From assembly GCF_029784165.1 (NCBI RefSeq), contig NC_073695.1, forward strand, positions 211,253,781 to 211,317,780: a DNA stretch of 64,000 nucleotides. The letters are read 5' to 3'. A program made the position numbers and the translations under genes. Below the pieces are notes generated by a model that worked only from the letters and a program-made list of their open reading frames with translations, was not told where the DNA came from and ran no database searches. This DNA is from Wyeomyia smithii. Taxonomy: Eukaryota; Arthropoda; Insecta; Diptera; Culicidae. Of the stretch, positions 12,050 through 24,760 are shown piece after piece (the stretch's first letter is position 1; every line of letters starts with the position of its first letter).

Positions 12050-13500
12050 TTATATAAATAACAGATAAAATGTGTTGTTTATTTTTGAACTCTACACTCT
12101 GTTTTTCTCATGTCCATTTTGAATTTTCTGTGAATATACATTTTTGTTCAAAAACTGTAATTTATATCGTTATTTTTTCCACGAACTTGTAACTGCAGGA
12201 AAATTTTATAACATCTTTGCCGCTTGGTGATCGGAGAGTGAGCCATCCTACACAAGACAAATAAATATTGTTTAATTTCTACTAAATCGTACTCAATTTA
12301 GGTCTGTACAGAAGCTTGCCCTTTCGCGTATTGAAGAAAATTGACTGTATTAGAATGAAAGGTATTCATCAATGTTGAAGAGAATATTTTTTCTTCTAGA
12401 ATAGAGTGCTGGAAATAAATAATCAAAATACAGACCCCGTTCGATTTTGCCAAACACGACATGGCAGAATTTGCCAAAAATGAACGGTTTTCATGACGTT
12501 TTTTCATAGATATTTTCACCAATGAACTAGTTTTAGTTTCAAGTCGTTTGAGGTGTCGCTTGATGAATTGAGGCTGATGACCTAGATACTTGATATTACT
12601 ACCCGAGTAATTAGAGGCTTAGTACAGCTTAGATCATGACCATTATACATATCACCGGCACAAGTTCCGGTCATGTTCCAGGAAACGTTTTACCGACTTC
12701 GGTCATTCGCTTCGGCAACATAAAGAACCAAAATACATTTCTTTTGGAGGATGTTGAGCTTAAATTGGTTGAAATAAACAAGAAGACTAAGAAATGTGTT
12801 TAGACATAATCGCTCGTTTTGGCACATCTGTGCCAAAATCGAACCGTGCCAAAAGTAAAACGAGCTCAAATCAAACAGAGCCTCAAAGGGAAATTTAAAA
12901 CTATTGTAGTCCTACGTCAACTATGCGGTCGTATCCCAGATACCACCCTTCTACTATTTATAGTCACTTTTTGTTTCTGAAATTTTTTTATCCGAGATTC
13001 GTTTCGATATAAAATGGGCACCTTGATGCTCTTCAAATAGCTACAAACTTGAATTATTGTTGTTTAAGAATAAATCCGAAGATTTTTCATTTTCGCCAAA
13101 TGAATGTGACAATATAGCAATTTACATCTTAATTCTAACAGTGTGATTCAACATTACACAATCCCTTCAGCGGTGGCACTTTGTTTAGCTCTACGAGCAT
13201 GTTTAACATACGTACTAAAAGCCCTCGAGCGTATATGTGTGAGCGCACATCTGCTCACATTTTCTTTTATTTTTAGTACGCTTTGTTTCACATATTGCTC
13301 ACAGCAAAGCACAGTATTCGATCTCGAGTATTTACCACTTGATGCAACAATATGCGTGTTTACCGATCATACGAATGATGGCACCACACGAAGTACTGTC
13401 GAACAGAAAGAGTTGGGTTTAGCTAATATAACTGGAGATTACGTTGAAATAAACAGCCTAACAATCCCAAAAATTACAACTTTAGTTATATTCAAATAAC
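12050..13500. other. No gene recognised; dispersed repeat copy at 12,906-12,957
   Basis: 12,906-12,957 is the inverse copy of the 7,488 repeat, reading GTAGTCCTACGTCAACTATG to CCACCCTTCTACTAT. A 118-codon frame at 13,143-13,499 plus has no recognisable domain. Around 13,210-13,277 the words CGTACTAAAA and TTTTAGTACG form a short inverted pair with GTGAGC words between them. Confidence 0.4.
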
Positions 13501-14995
13501 AAATCAGGTCCATATACTTATATATCCGAAAATCCTCCAACAAACTATCCTAGAACTAATCCTAGAAACACCACCGACAAAACACCGTCATTGCTCGTCG
13601 AATCAATAGTTAGTACACACCGCCGGTCAGCGCAACCGGCATCTCCCGGAAAAAGGACACCGCATTGGTCTTGTTTTCTGCGTTCAATTTGGCGCAACAT
13701 CAGCGGCGCTGGCTGGTGATGATGGCTCAGTCATTTGGAAAAGCCATGATAAATCATTTGTTTTCCAACATCATCCCGAGAGCAACGTACCTAAAATAAG
13801 CAGCACAGCAGCAATGAATGCCGGTTTGAAGAGTGTCCACGCGTCGTTCACATTTTGTCAACCTCTCCACCGAACCCGAAGGAGGGCCCAATGGCAGGCC
13901 GTTTGCAGCCGGCTGGTAACTGCTGAAAGTGATTTGATTTATGGTGTTTCTGTCTGTGCGAAAATCATTGTTTGCTGATTTGTGGTGTGATATTCCTCTG
14001 CTCTATCTTGTTCATTCCCGGTGATTGGACATGGCCACTCGCCACCGGTCAAACGAAATGCTTCGCCCGGCGGAAGGCTATTAGAATTTTCTACGACCTG
14101 TCACAGTCGGTCGGGCGTGGGGAATGGTCAAATGACGCTCTTTACAATTCCCGGAATTCCGTCCTCATGCGCACACATGCCATAAAAATGTGTTACGCAA
14201 TTATCATTACCCTTTATTCCGGGGGTGGATTGCAGTTTGCATGAAATTCATTAAATTGCAACAATAGCATACGTGCTTAGTCGTTTCGTACAAAAATTAA
14301 AGTTCACCCTTCTTACGATTCTCGATTGAGCTGGATATGGACGCAACGAGCCACTGAGGAAGGATAACCAACAGTGGGACAGTGGGAGAAAAATCGGCTA
14401 AACATTTCCACCCGTATTGTATACGTTACACGTAGCTTTAAAAACAACATTCTTCTAAGTTATGTTCTATTCTCCACTGTGCATTTTACTTTGTGCCATT
14501 ATTCGAGAAAAAATTAATAAAAACGTTCACAAAAAAACAAAAGCGTCCCTTGCCCGGGTTAGGGGAACTGAAAATGAATGGCAATCGTAAAGCACAGCAG
14601 CAAGCATATCCCTGCCCTTAAAGTGGAGAGCGGGAAAAATTAAAACCAGACCTGTTTTCCGAAGTACCTATAGCACTGAGAGCTACCGCACACCGAGCAA
14701 CTCGTAGGACTGGGTGCGTGAGATCAACTCGGTGGAAGCGCAGCAGCAGCAAAGCAGGGCTTTCACTAAACATACGAATTCAATGTTCGTGGCACCGGAG
14801 CATTAAAAAACAACGAACTCACCCCTTTATCGTACGCTGGAGACACAAATTATTCGAGGGTCGGTTTTTAACCTGGCCGTGCCGCCGGGCAAACTGGCTG
14901 CTGGCTCTTCTTTCGCACTCGGTCGGTTCGATGGGGGGTTGTGGGTGGCAGGAGAAGATGACTCCAAGTGAAAAAGTTTATGCTTTCTAATGAAG
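13501..14995. other. GC-richer low-repeat island
   Basis: Two GC-richer patches (about 13,560-14,260 and 14,560-14,990) are free of the window's repeats. Frames at 13,972-14,244 and 14,718-14,990 (90 codons each, plus) lack any motif that I recognise. This is single-copy-looking DNA and a candidate for host regulatory or untranslated sequence. Confidence 0.35.
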
Positions 14996-15653
14996 TTTAT
15001 TTGAATGGGTAGCCTGTGTGATCATTACAAGATTTCAAATGAATTTTTTCCCGACCGAAAATAAATGAAACGTTTGAAGGAGACTGTTAGGTGAAACTGA
15101 GGCTTTGAGCCTATTTTTTTTGAATTGTAAATGAATCACCAACGAGTTATAAAAAATATTTTAAAAACAAACTGAATATACTAATTTGGTCTGCTCAAGT
15201 GTTTGCGAATGTACGATCAACTCTATTCTGTGTGAATATAAATTAAAAATTATCTACAAAATAATACGATCATTAAGAGATAACATTGTATTCAATGAAT
15301 TCAATGTGTATTGGTTTGAGACCAGTACAAACGGATATATATCAAAACAAAATTCAACATTGAGAGAAAAAAATTAATAAGAAAACAGAAACAAAGGAAA
15401 GAAGAACATATGATTAAATAACATAATGTTTCATTCACTTTTGCCTTATTGTAATTCTTTTCTGGAGTTAGAATAAGTGAGCTCTACGAAGAATCACGAA
15501 TAATGCACTCGAAAACTCTTAAATTGACATATTAAACATCGTTAAACTAAGAATAAAAATTTTTGCCGCCAAAAATGTATGAAATTGTGTAAATTTACGC
15601 AAAACTGTATACCTATAAGCATTATATTATTTTAACGTTTGTGTTTGTTTTAT
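14996..15653. other. AT-rich spacer, nothing recognised
   Basis: No coding or repeat signature seen. Confidence 0.4.
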
Positions 15654-15728
15654 GTAAGGTATCAGACGCCTTTTGTTGTAGTTTTCTTCGATAGGTTTTC
15701 TGCAGCAAGCTTATGCAAAAACCTGCCA
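15654..15728. repeat. Hairpin family, copy A (3' truncated)
   Basis: The copy begins GTAAGGTATCAGACG and contains the conserved loop words CTGCAGCA, CTTATGCAAAAACCTGCC. It matches copies at 29,791, 31,813, 55,681 and 63,095. The 3' arm diverges after CCTGCC, so the outer stem is lost. Confidence 0.6.
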
Positions 15729-17139
15729 GTTTGCAACATCTGCTATTGTTTTCATCCATTTGTTTTCTGGCGCCGAAAACACCCAACCGGATATTATATA
15801 AAACCGTTCATTTCCCATCAGTTTCTGTAACCATTGCAGGGTACAAAAAATTACTAAAAACGTAGAACGCATACATGCCATGCTACAGTATTCGTCACAC
15901 ACGTTTTCGAACCATCCTTTTCAAGTGAAATCGAGTGAAAGTTGGAGAAAAACGGGACAAAGTTGCTGTCGATATGATGGCAAGTTCGTGAACAAACAAA
16001 AGTTTCACTAAACAAGGGAAATAGGTAGCATGAATCTCACTTTCGTAGAGAGAAGTTTTTGACTTCGATTTTCCGTTTTAGTTTATTTCATGCTAGATAT
16101 GTCTCAATTAATAAGAAATTTCGTCAGTTTTTTAGGTTTGAAAAAGTTCATGGTTTTTTTACACATCGTTTTCATTTAGTCTTCTCATTTTTTCTGAATA
16201 TCTGCTTTACTACTTTTGTATGTATCGATTCCATTATCATTTCCACAACAATGCCTTTAATGTTTGTTCAAACGGTTGTTCGACTTAATATCCCTTGCAA
16301 ATTATTTAATATCTTAAATTTATGTTAGACTAAATCAGCTTCTGCTACCTGACTAAAATGAATGTTGTCATTTAGTATTAAAACTATCATCTTCCCGAGC
16401 AGAAGAGAATATCTTCATAATATCATAACCGAATATTGAAAACTCTATATCACAATACCTTAGAACTTAATATGGTTGAACAACAAAATATAATCCCAAA
16501 ATATTGTTCCTCTAAGGCGATATGAATAACAAATCTTGATATTGTGAATAGCAAATCAAAAGTTGCATTGAAAATCACGAAAATACCCGGCTCGATATTT
16601 TTGAATTATTTGAATTATCGAACGTCAAACACATAACTGAACATGTTATAAATAATAAATAACAAAATGTATGTTTTAAACGCGTCTTCGATGAGATATA
16701 TGAAAATAAATTTAAATATTTTATGAAAGGCACAACGAGATACAATATCAAAATTCGACAAATCCTTTGATATGCATGTTAAAGACGTGAATATCTGTCT
16801 AAAGACACTATATAATTTCTTCACAAAATAAAAATTTAAGCCAAATTTCGTTATTGTCGACGATTTCTGTAAGCGTCTCTGTAGCAGCTTAACTTATTTA
16901 TTTAAGAATTTACTGTGCATTTCGACTTGCTATGGATTTATCTTAAAGTATCAAGATTATGGTTTTAACTCAAAGTATTTATTAAGCTGAATTTCTTATA
17001 TTAATACATCAACTGCATGTAAAAAGGAAAGGCTCTTATGCATTTTTCGTTTGGTTCTTAGGATGACACTTTCTGAAATACGATGGCCTTTTTCTTTTCT
17101 CCATAAAATACGATGGCCTTAAAAATGAACATTTTCCGA
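15729..17139. other. AT-rich stretch, nothing recognised
   Basis: Only chance frames (for example 16,059-16,328 plus, F-rich) are present. A short direct duplication of AAATACGATGGCCTT occurs near 17,077 and 17,105. Confidence 0.4.
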
Positions 17140-17910
17140 AATTACCAATTTTCAAAATCTTGTAACTTTTGAACCGATTTTAATTCTTTTGGTGTCATAT
17201 TGGAGGTAATTAGTGGGTTCTTGAAGGAAAAATATCAAATTTGACTTTAAATAACATTTCAAATATACATGGTAATACATGGAAATAACATTTCAAATAT
17301 ACATGGTAATACATGGAAAATATGGACCACAAATCATATTTTGCCATTTTGGAACGAAAGTGACACAGTCTGTTGTTTGATTTCTTAGGAATTTTTTAAT
17401 GAAATGTAAACTTTTCACGGAGGTTTAATTGTACGATTTATGAAATAGAACTATTTTAATCTTCAATATCCACCACGATTACCATGCGTCTACATTTAGA
17501 AAAGCTCACTCAAAGCAAAAATATCAAGCGATAGGGTCTCGTGTAGTATCATGATACTACATCACAGTAGCTTTTTTTAATGGAGACGCATGGTAGTCAT
17601 GGTGAATAATGAAGATTAAAAAAATCCGTCTCCAAAATAAAAAAAATAAGTTCCGTGAAAATTCAATATTATATGTGAAATTTCCTCGGAAATCCAATAA
17701 AATAAATATCAGCGACTGAGCCCCCTGAGTCTTAAATCTTCCAAAACTGCAAGATGTGGTTTGTAGCATGATTTTCGCCTAACTAGTGTTATTCGAGGTA
17801 TAGTTCGATATATTTGCTTGAAGGGTCAATTAACTATATTCAATTTGATGCCGAAAGATTTTAAATCGGTTGATCTGCTCAAAAGTTATAAATTTACAAA
17901 GTTTACAAAT
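17140..17910. repeat. Degenerate long fold-back (arms about 390 bp)
   Basis: Left-arm segments recur as diverged reverse complements in the right arm in mirror order: CTTTTCACGGA (17,411) with TTCCGTGAAAA (17,651), CCATGCGTCT (17,482) with AGACGCATGG (17,584), and TTCTTGAAGG (17,219) with TTGAAGGGTC (17,817). The centre is a perfect 18-nt palindrome, GTAGTATCATGATACTAC at 17,543-17,560. A 34-bp direct duplication (AATAACATTTCAAATATACA and on) lies at 17,250-17,318. No protein is encoded. It is an old fold-back MITE or an inverted duplication, and the ends are approximate. Confidence 0.6.
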
Positions 17911-18359
17911 TGCCCCTGAGAGGCAAATAAAACAATACAGATGTAATTTTTTTCAATGAAAAACAGCTATAGCGATTTCGAATATTATCGAAGCAAAAAA
18001 ATTCGAAAGCGACTTTTGTGCATGGAATTGCTGAATATGCCAAAAGCAGTAACAGCTTGCTTCGGTATTAGGAGTTGTCTTCAAAGTCATATTAACCGAT
18101 TACGTGCTTTGAGAATAATTCAAAAACAATAAATTAGTGTTCATTATAATTCGAAGCCAAGAAACGTTAAGCGTCCTTTTTATCACCTACGAACAAGTGA
18201 CAAAAACGGAAGGGTTTTCTTAATCGCATCGTGATAGATGATAAAAAATGGATTCATAACAGCAACTCAAAGAAAACAAAGTCATGGGGACTGCCCGGTC
18301 ACGTTTCTACGTCGTCGACTCAATCGAATGTACTTGCTGTGAAGGTTATGCTGTGTATT
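17911..18359. other. No gene recognised
   Basis: AT-rich DNA leading into the SINE head. Nothing else was identified. Confidence 0.35.
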
Positions 18360-18600
18360 CCGGGGAGCTCCGTAGCCGCAAGGTTACAGAGTCCGCCTTG
18401 GTAAGTGGGTGGTCGTGGGTTCGAATCTTAGTAGAATCAGGCCATTTGGTTGCCAAAGGACTTTTAGCATGGGTTTATTCTCAGGCTCCCACCAAGTACC
18501 TTTCCAAGTACCTTTCCTTCAATCTGAATTCTACAATACCTCTATTCTAACAAAAATCCTTCTAACTAACAAAAATAAGTCCCTGTTATAATAAAACTGG
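18360..18600 (+). mobile_element. tRNA-derived SINE (degenerate)
   Basis: A box A-like segment CGTAGCCGCAAGGTTACAG (18,371-18,389) is followed about 35 nt later by the box B GGTTCGAATCT (18,418-18,428), the spacing of an internal RNA polymerase III promoter. The rest does not fold as a functional tRNA and runs into a non-tRNA body with a direct repeat of CCAAGTACCTTTCC near 18,490-18,518, as in SINEs. The family differs from the SINEs at 54.5 and 61.2 kb. Ends and target duplication were not resolved. Confidence 0.55.
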
Positions 18601-19195
18601 TATGAGTAACGTATGAAAGTTCCCTCCAGGGAATTGTAATTAGGCTATTTTGTTATTCGACAAAAATCGTTGCAATCCTCAATTGCTACGATAAGCTCTC
18701 TTTATAGCCAATAAGTTAGCAATTAAGTTAGTTGTAAGTTTACTTCCCCTTTTCTGACAAGTAGGTTTAAATCCCTACGAATGATAAGTCCTAATTGCGA
18801 AAGCAAACAAATCCTAACAATTAAAATTACAAATTTCCAACAGTGTTGAGAAGTCACCATTTGTGATTGGACACACATACTCATTATTTACTAATATTTA
18901 TCATAAATACTTAAGCTACTAACAAAACCCCCCCTTAAAAAAAAAGGCTATTTTGTTAGGTGGGTTAGAGGCTCGGTATAGTAGAGTAGTAAGCTTGAAA
19001 CGGAAAGGTAAAAAACTTACACACAAGTTCGGATATGAATGATAAGCATATCACTTACTTCAATAGTGATACTACCAATAATATGAAATGCGGAGTACAG
19101 AAAACACCTGGGTAATATCACAATAGGTCTAATCTCTGGTCGCAGGGATGAGTCCACACAGGAAAAAAGCTGTGTATTTGGTGGAACCAGGTCTG
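18601..19195. other. No gene recognised
   Basis: AT-rich DNA. From about 19,140 it may already be decayed mariner sequence upstream of the recognisable transposase motif. Confidence 0.35.
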
Positions 19196-19287
19196 CGCGA
19201 AAAAAGGCACAATATGAGCAGAGGCACTATGAAGTGATCCTACTGTATGACAACGCTCGACCTCATATGTCGATAAAACTTATATAG
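19196..19287 (+). pseudogene. Mariner-family transposase fragment
   Basis: One frame reads AQYEQRHYEVILLYDNARPH before a stop at 19,285-19,287. The DNARPH box is the second catalytic aspartate region of mariner-type DDD transposases, and the QYEQRH prefix is common in insect mariners. Neither the first aspartate region nor the DNA-binding domain nor the third acidic residue is visible, and the upstream sequence is out of frame. This is a short dead fragment next to, but distinct from, the ITmD37E relic that begins about 50 bp further on. Confidence 0.7.
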
Positions 19288-19337
19288 AAAACTGTACTGC
19301 AATGTAAAGTCAAGTTTCTCCGAATTCTTCCATTGTT

Positions 19338-20330
19338 TGTAACGTTTACATTGAAAAAATGGACAAAATTTACCGATTTTTCTTGGGTTTACTTGCAAAC
19401 GCACTGACGACATACAGCATCAATCATAGTAACCCATGAGTCTGCAGAAAAGAAATTGACAGCTCTATCAGTCGAGCTCTAAGCGGGTTAGCGAAAACAG
19501 TGAAGCTGCTCCGTTCAAGAGAGTACGCGTCCAAAGAACGGTACCCCATCACGTCGAAAACAGACGTCATGCGGCACTTTGTGGTGCCGGATACCCGCAT
19601 TACGGCATCTACAACATCTTGACACTATTGGAAAACGATCAGAGTATTGAAAGAAAGCCCGGTTCCGGACGGCCGACGACTTTGAGCGAAAAGAAGCTCC
19701 AAAGGATACTAAATATTTAGTAAGACCGAAGGAAAAGTGGCTACATCGCTACGTGCACTTTGTCGGGAGATCAGTGCAACCGGCCAAACAGTGACAAATT
19801 ACCTAAAGAAAAGTAACTGAAGCAGTCCGGTCCAGAGTCTTTAGAGCTGAAGGCAACTTGCTTTGGAGCTGCAGGCAATGACGCAGTGGCAGCGCCTGAA
19901 TAAGATGGTCAAGTCGATTTTCCTTGCAAATCGCGACGTGGCGGTGGTGATGGACGACCTATCTTACCCTGAATGGCAACAACTGGCAGGGCACTTCGTA
20001 TGTTACTTCCCCCATGAAGGAAGTGAGCACCGAGATGAAGTTCATTTTACATACCAAGTTCCCCAAGGAGGTGCTGCTGTGGCTGACAATCAGCGAGAAG
20101 AAGATATCAAAGCCGCTCGTTTTTTGCTCCGGATTGGCCGTGAACTGGAAAATTCATAGTATAAAGTGCCTGCTGAAAGTAGTGTCGCTTGAAGTAATCG
20201 AAAAATACCATACGGGCGAAGACGCGGCGTTCAGGCCGAATCAGGCTTAGGCCCACTACTCGCAGCGATCGTTGGAGGAAATGAAGCGGCTGAATATCGA
20301 TGTGGTATCCAAGTCGGCGATTGTCAAAGT
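19338..20330 (+). pseudogene. ITmD37E-type transposase relic, copy 1 (3' truncated)
   Basis: This aligns along most of its length with the copy at 50.8 kb, including the 5' leader (CTCTATCAGTCGAGCTCTAA). The expected start codon is TTA at 19,488-19,490. The N-terminal helix-turn-helix region is frame-broken. The first catalytic segment survives as VVMDD near 19,945. Around 20,230 the segment FWPD-x-x-x-AHY of intact relatives reads FRPNQA, a stop, then AHYS, so the second aspartate is asparagine. Sequence ends near 20,330 before the final glutamate. The DD37E assignment rests on the copy-2 alignment and on remembered mosquito ITmD37E proteins. Confidence 0.8.
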
Positions 20331-22990
20331 ATGGTTCTATTTTATATGTAAAAATTTTAGATTAACTGTATCTTTGCCATTTTTATTATGCAACGCTTCA
20401 AATCGTATTGAGTATTCAATTTGTTTTCAGTACAATTGTTTCTAGATATCATACACTTATATAATGTTAAATAATAAAGGATGTAAAAGAAAAATGTTGA
20501 GAAAAAACATAAGTCTACTCGGGTTTTACGATTCAGCTTACTATTTTTCAGCCATACTCAAAACTTCAATTTTATGCAAAAATAAACAAATTGTAATAAT
20601 TTTTGTAAGATTTGAACCAGTGCGACTATTATTTTGATCTTTTGTGGTATGCTTCATCGTGGCAGACATATTACTCTTGTTGGAAGTGCTCGTCGTTGTC
20701 ATATCGCATCCTTGCTTCCAATTTGGCACTGAATTCCGTATGAAATGTATTACCTCATTAGAATTTGCAGACCAGACCATGAAAGGCTCCATCGTTCCTT
20801 TTCCAAAGGCTCCTATTATTGTATTCGTGCACTGCATTGGCAGAGCGAATGTTCTGCGGTTTCACATTCAAACAAATCGTGAATGCGAATTTAAAATTAT
20901 TTCTTTTTATAAAAGCATTTTCCTTGCTCAAACGATTTATGTTTTCCGGGTTCGAATCACCGTAAATCTAATCTAGTTGGATTTTAATTGATTTCTTTCG
21001 GTGAGATAAAATAAAAACAGTTACGCCATATACTTTACGTTACAGCTTACTGTTTGTCAGCCATCCTCAGAACTTAAATTATACGCAAAAATAAACAAAT
21101 TGTATAGTATATACCTGTTTTAATTTTTTCGAACAATCTACCTGACGACTTTGCTAGGTACCAGTCGCAGATCTGGAATACACATTAAACTAATTCAAAT
21201 ATTTATAAAACCGTCAAAAGCTAGTTAATATTTTTGAATTTGACAGTACTTATTTCCGGTAACGTACCTGATAAAATATTTCAGGTTTAGAATGGCTTGA
21301 AGCAAACTTGTACATGAGCTTGGGAAGCAATTTATGAACACCAATAGTTTTTATATCATTTTTTTTTTTAATTAGAAGCATGAAAAAAATCCTGATTCAT
21401 TGAACCGAGTCATCGATTATTAATTAGTGCAGTATCCACCTGTTCTTAACCTGAATTTTTTTTCACTCTTAACTAGCCTCGAAAAAGCTGAGAAATATTG
21501 GATGAATCGTGGATTTCAAGTCAATAAATAGTTAAAAACACCTCAAACAGCTACGCTGATATATTACATGGTCTCCAAAATACATTTTATATATCATAAT
21601 GAATGTCACTGAATGAATATATATAAAATGTATTTTGGATAATGAATGTCACTGAAATAATGAATATCACTGGTTAAAAAAAAAAAGAAAGAAAATGACA
21701 AAATCGAACGTTGACGAAGCTGATCAAGTCGGAATGATATACTAATGAACAAAAATTCAAGTAAATTATACTCAAAATTCGTAGTTTCTGCATAAACTTC
21801 CAAAACCCAAAATCTGCATCCGTGAAGCAAAATAATATTATATCAACCCATTCTCCACGAGTACATGCCAGTTTCACGCTAGCTAATAATTTAATTTAAT
21901 TTAGATATAATCTGAGAGCAACACCGACACCAACTGTGCTTGTTATCAACCTCTTTTTGAAACTAATCTGGCGAAAAACGTGTTCGAACATGTTTTGTTA
22001 ACCCTTGGAAAGCTAACCTTTGCCGATTATAAGTACACAACCGATTTGAATATTAAATTTTTTTAAAGCTTATCTTGAGATTTGTCGGAAATAATACGCA
22101 GTGATAATTGCTGCGCAATAAATTACAATAAGAGCACATTTCAATATTTTTAGGATTTGGAAGAAAGATTAAAACTGGAAATTCAATTTATAGTAATTTG
22201 ATAACATTTGCAGGTAAGCTAATATCATTTTAAAAGTAGGTAAGCGAAGAAACAAGGACATCTTCAAAGAGACACTAACAGAAACACCTTGTCCGTTGAA
22301 CATTTCTTTTTTACTCCTTGGGTGTTTCATCACACTTCAACGCTTCAAACATACAGCATGCAAGTCTGCTTTTTGTTAGGTTGTTATATCTGACATTCCA
22401 ACATATAACTCACAAAGGTTTTAGGTGAGTTATTCGGATGAGTTATGTTCACTTGCTTGTATAAATTTGGCCAAGAACAGGCATTATTAAATCTTTGAAT
22501 GAAGACCAAAAACATACCGTCGACATAACGAACGGATATAAAACTCGTTCGTTTCGAAGAAGAACATATATTAAACAACAACACTCTCTGTTTGTGGGCT
22601 CCAAGCCACTCATTCGGCAAGCTGCAAGTTTATTTTGCCAAAATAATTAAACATAATATTTATCAAAATCAGCAAAAGTAATCAAGCCGGTGGTAGGATC
22701 GTTCAAATTCAACAAAAATATTTTGAAGTGATGTAGAAGTTGTTAAGAAAAATGAAAGTTCTGTGAAGCTCATTTCACCAACTCATTTCAGGAGCAAAAT
22801 ACAAGTTATGAGCGTAAACCCCCATATATTGTAGTTAGTTCTAGAGTTTAATCTAGCAAATAGTTTCAACCGCAACCTTCTTACGATTCAATGATCGTTA
22901 CACTATGGTACATTAGTTTCTCTCCGTTCTATACTCTACTTTTAACCTCTAATTAATGGTATAACAAATCAAAAACTTTCTCACAGCCAT
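20331..22990. other. AT-rich stretch, no gene recognised
   Basis: Frames such as 20,644-20,976 plus (110 codons) and 20,541-20,837 minus (98 codons) overlap each other and lack domains. A box B-like GGGTTCGAATCACCG near 20,948 has no clear box A partner. Confidence 0.4.
21574..21639. repeat. 21-bp inverted repeat with nearby direct repeats
   Basis: TCCAAAATACATTTTATATA (21,574) pairs perfectly with the arm ending at 21,639. AATGAATGTCACTGAA occurs at 21,599 and again at 21,641. Its nature is unclear. Confidence 0.55.
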
Positions 22991-24420
22991 TCACAAATAA
23001 ATTAATGGTCAAATTTCGAATCCCCGCCATCCCCATTCACACTTCATACATCGAGACGCAATTCAGCACCGTCTCAAGCACACACACAGGCTGTGGGGTA
23101 ATTAATTCGTCCAGGAAATATTGCAACATTCAGCTGTTGTCGGAGTTGTAGCTCGTACTCCTAGCACTCGCCTGCAACCCCTAATCCCGCGTAATGGAAC
23201 AAAGCTCTTACCCGAAATATATGGAGGAGAAAAAAAAAACAAGCATAAAGCACCAACACAGAGCAACTGCTTCGAAGAGCCCTGTCTGCTTGCACGACCC
23301 ACTGAAATATACACCAACAGCCCTTGGTCCGAGGCTCGCACCCTCAATCGTTTGACTGGTTGAGCTCGTCGTTCGTCAGTTGCACATCTGCAGAACTCGA
23401 AGTCCTACTCATTTACGGTTATATTTGTACACTCATTCACTTCTCGCCATCAGCGAATTCCACCCCTGCTCGATTGTAAATACTCGGGCGCACAATATTC
23501 AAACCGCGCTGTTATTATTTCCTGCTGATGCTGCCAACACACAGGACACACAGCCAGAACTTTTGCTTCACTCTTTTATTCTACTGCTGATCTCGATTAT
23601 ACATCATCATCATCATCACCGCCGTCGTTGTCGTCGCCGTCCCAATCTATCCTTTCCAAAGTCGGTACACGGCGGACCACGCGAGGTTTTCCACGATTTT
23701 AATTTTTTCCGTTTTCGATTACTGCTGGCAATTCAAAAACCAAGCGCTAAAGCTGACTCACTGTGAACCGGGGCGAAACTGAAGGGGAAGAATGGTCGCG
23801 CGCGCACAAACGTTCCTGTCGAGATCTGTCGTACAACTGAGAGGGACCTGAGTCATACAGCTCAGCACAACCCCCTGGTCGAAAGCGAAGATACCAGTTT
23901 TCCCCGAACATTGAACCTGAGCAGGTGTTGGTGAGCGATCTCATTGTGTCCATCAGCAGAGGATTATTACACACTGGCTTTTCCCGGGGTTGCACTTGTG
24001 GTGGTGTCAGCGGGTGCACACTTTTACTGTTACGTTGCATACTTAATAAAGGTTCTACACTGGTGCTAGTAAGGATGACTCTCGCCAATCTACTAAACGC
24101 TACTGTACACACACACAATTATTCAGCTAGTGTAGTACAAACCAGCATAAAAATCTTCTCGCGACTTCCTTTTCTCTCGCAGTGAACATAAGAAGAGCTG
24201 AATGGGTATAATTTACAGACTTTCTTATGTTGTAACGGTGAGTGTTCTCTGTTTTTAAGTTATTTCCTTTTGATCGATGTTTTTCCTCCTGGCGGCAATA
24301 ATAACAACAGCAACATGCCACCCGTCTTCACGTAAACGTAAGGCTTCTTTGTTCTTCACCTTCTTCTGCTGGCTGGGGTTCTTCGAACGGCGCCGCGCAC
24401 AGTGGGAAAAACAGAAGGTC
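22991..24420. other. GC-richer low-repeat island with CAT/CGT trinucleotide run
   Basis: This is the largest patch of higher-GC, repeat-free DNA in the window. A trinucleotide run (CATCATCATCATCATCACCG and on) lies at 23,601-23,640. The longest frames are 23,380-23,766 plus (128 codons, with a His/Arg run from the trinucleotides) and 23,747-24,118 minus (123 codons), and neither has a recognisable domain. The composition is what one might expect of a first exon, UTR or promoter region. On the minus strand a TCAGTT initiator-like word occurs at about 23,838, but this is not sufficient evidence for a promoter. Confidence 0.35.
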
Positions 24421-24717
24421 ATTGACCAAATATTGAAAATTCGATTTGCACATCAATTATATTTGTTTATACAATTGGTCACTGTCAAGGTGTTGAAATT
24501 TGAATTTTTAGATAAATAGAGCAAATCCCTACCAAATGATGTGAAAATACGCAAAAAATAATCGTGTGTTTGAATTAGCAAACTAAGTATTTTCCAAAAG
24601 TGGAAGAGTTTTTTAGACTCAAGAGTAATTCTCTACAAAACTTTTGATAGACAGTCTAGAATGGAGAAATGTGAGACATTTTTTCGAGTTGAGTTTTAGA
24701 GCATTTATATACAATAA
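24421..24717. other. AT-rich spacer
   Basis: Nothing recognised between the GC-richer island and the Helitron-like terminus. Confidence 0.35.
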
Positions 24718-24760
24718 CTAGCAGACCCGGCAAACTTCGTCTCGTCCATTTTTGTGTTCA
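24718..24760 (-). mobile_element. Helitron-like 3' terminus
   Basis: On the minus strand the sequence ends GAAGTTTGCCGGGTCTGCTAG, with the terminal CTAG at 24,718-24,721 and GC-rich words just inside. CTRR preceded by a GC-rich hairpin is the standard Helitron 3' signature, and this wording is common in arthropod genomes from memory. The body upstream (24,760-25,370 on plus) is degraded and shares a phrase (CATTCCAAGTTCATTGATTT) with the composite repeat at about 26,615, so the boundary between them is uncertain. Confidence 0.45.

Noticed and set aside
20935..20970. Another SINE or tRNA from the box B-like GGGTTCGAATCACCG
   Set aside because: No box A at the right distance and no target duplication.
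23380..23766. 128-codon frame with a His/Arg run
   Set aside because: The run is a translated CAT/CGT microsatellite, the rest has no domain, and a minus-strand frame covers the adjoining DNA.
23800..23860. Minus-strand core promoter (TCAGTT initiator with a downstream GTTTG)
   Set aside because: Initiator words are common by chance, the downstream element is off consensus and no gene is identified.
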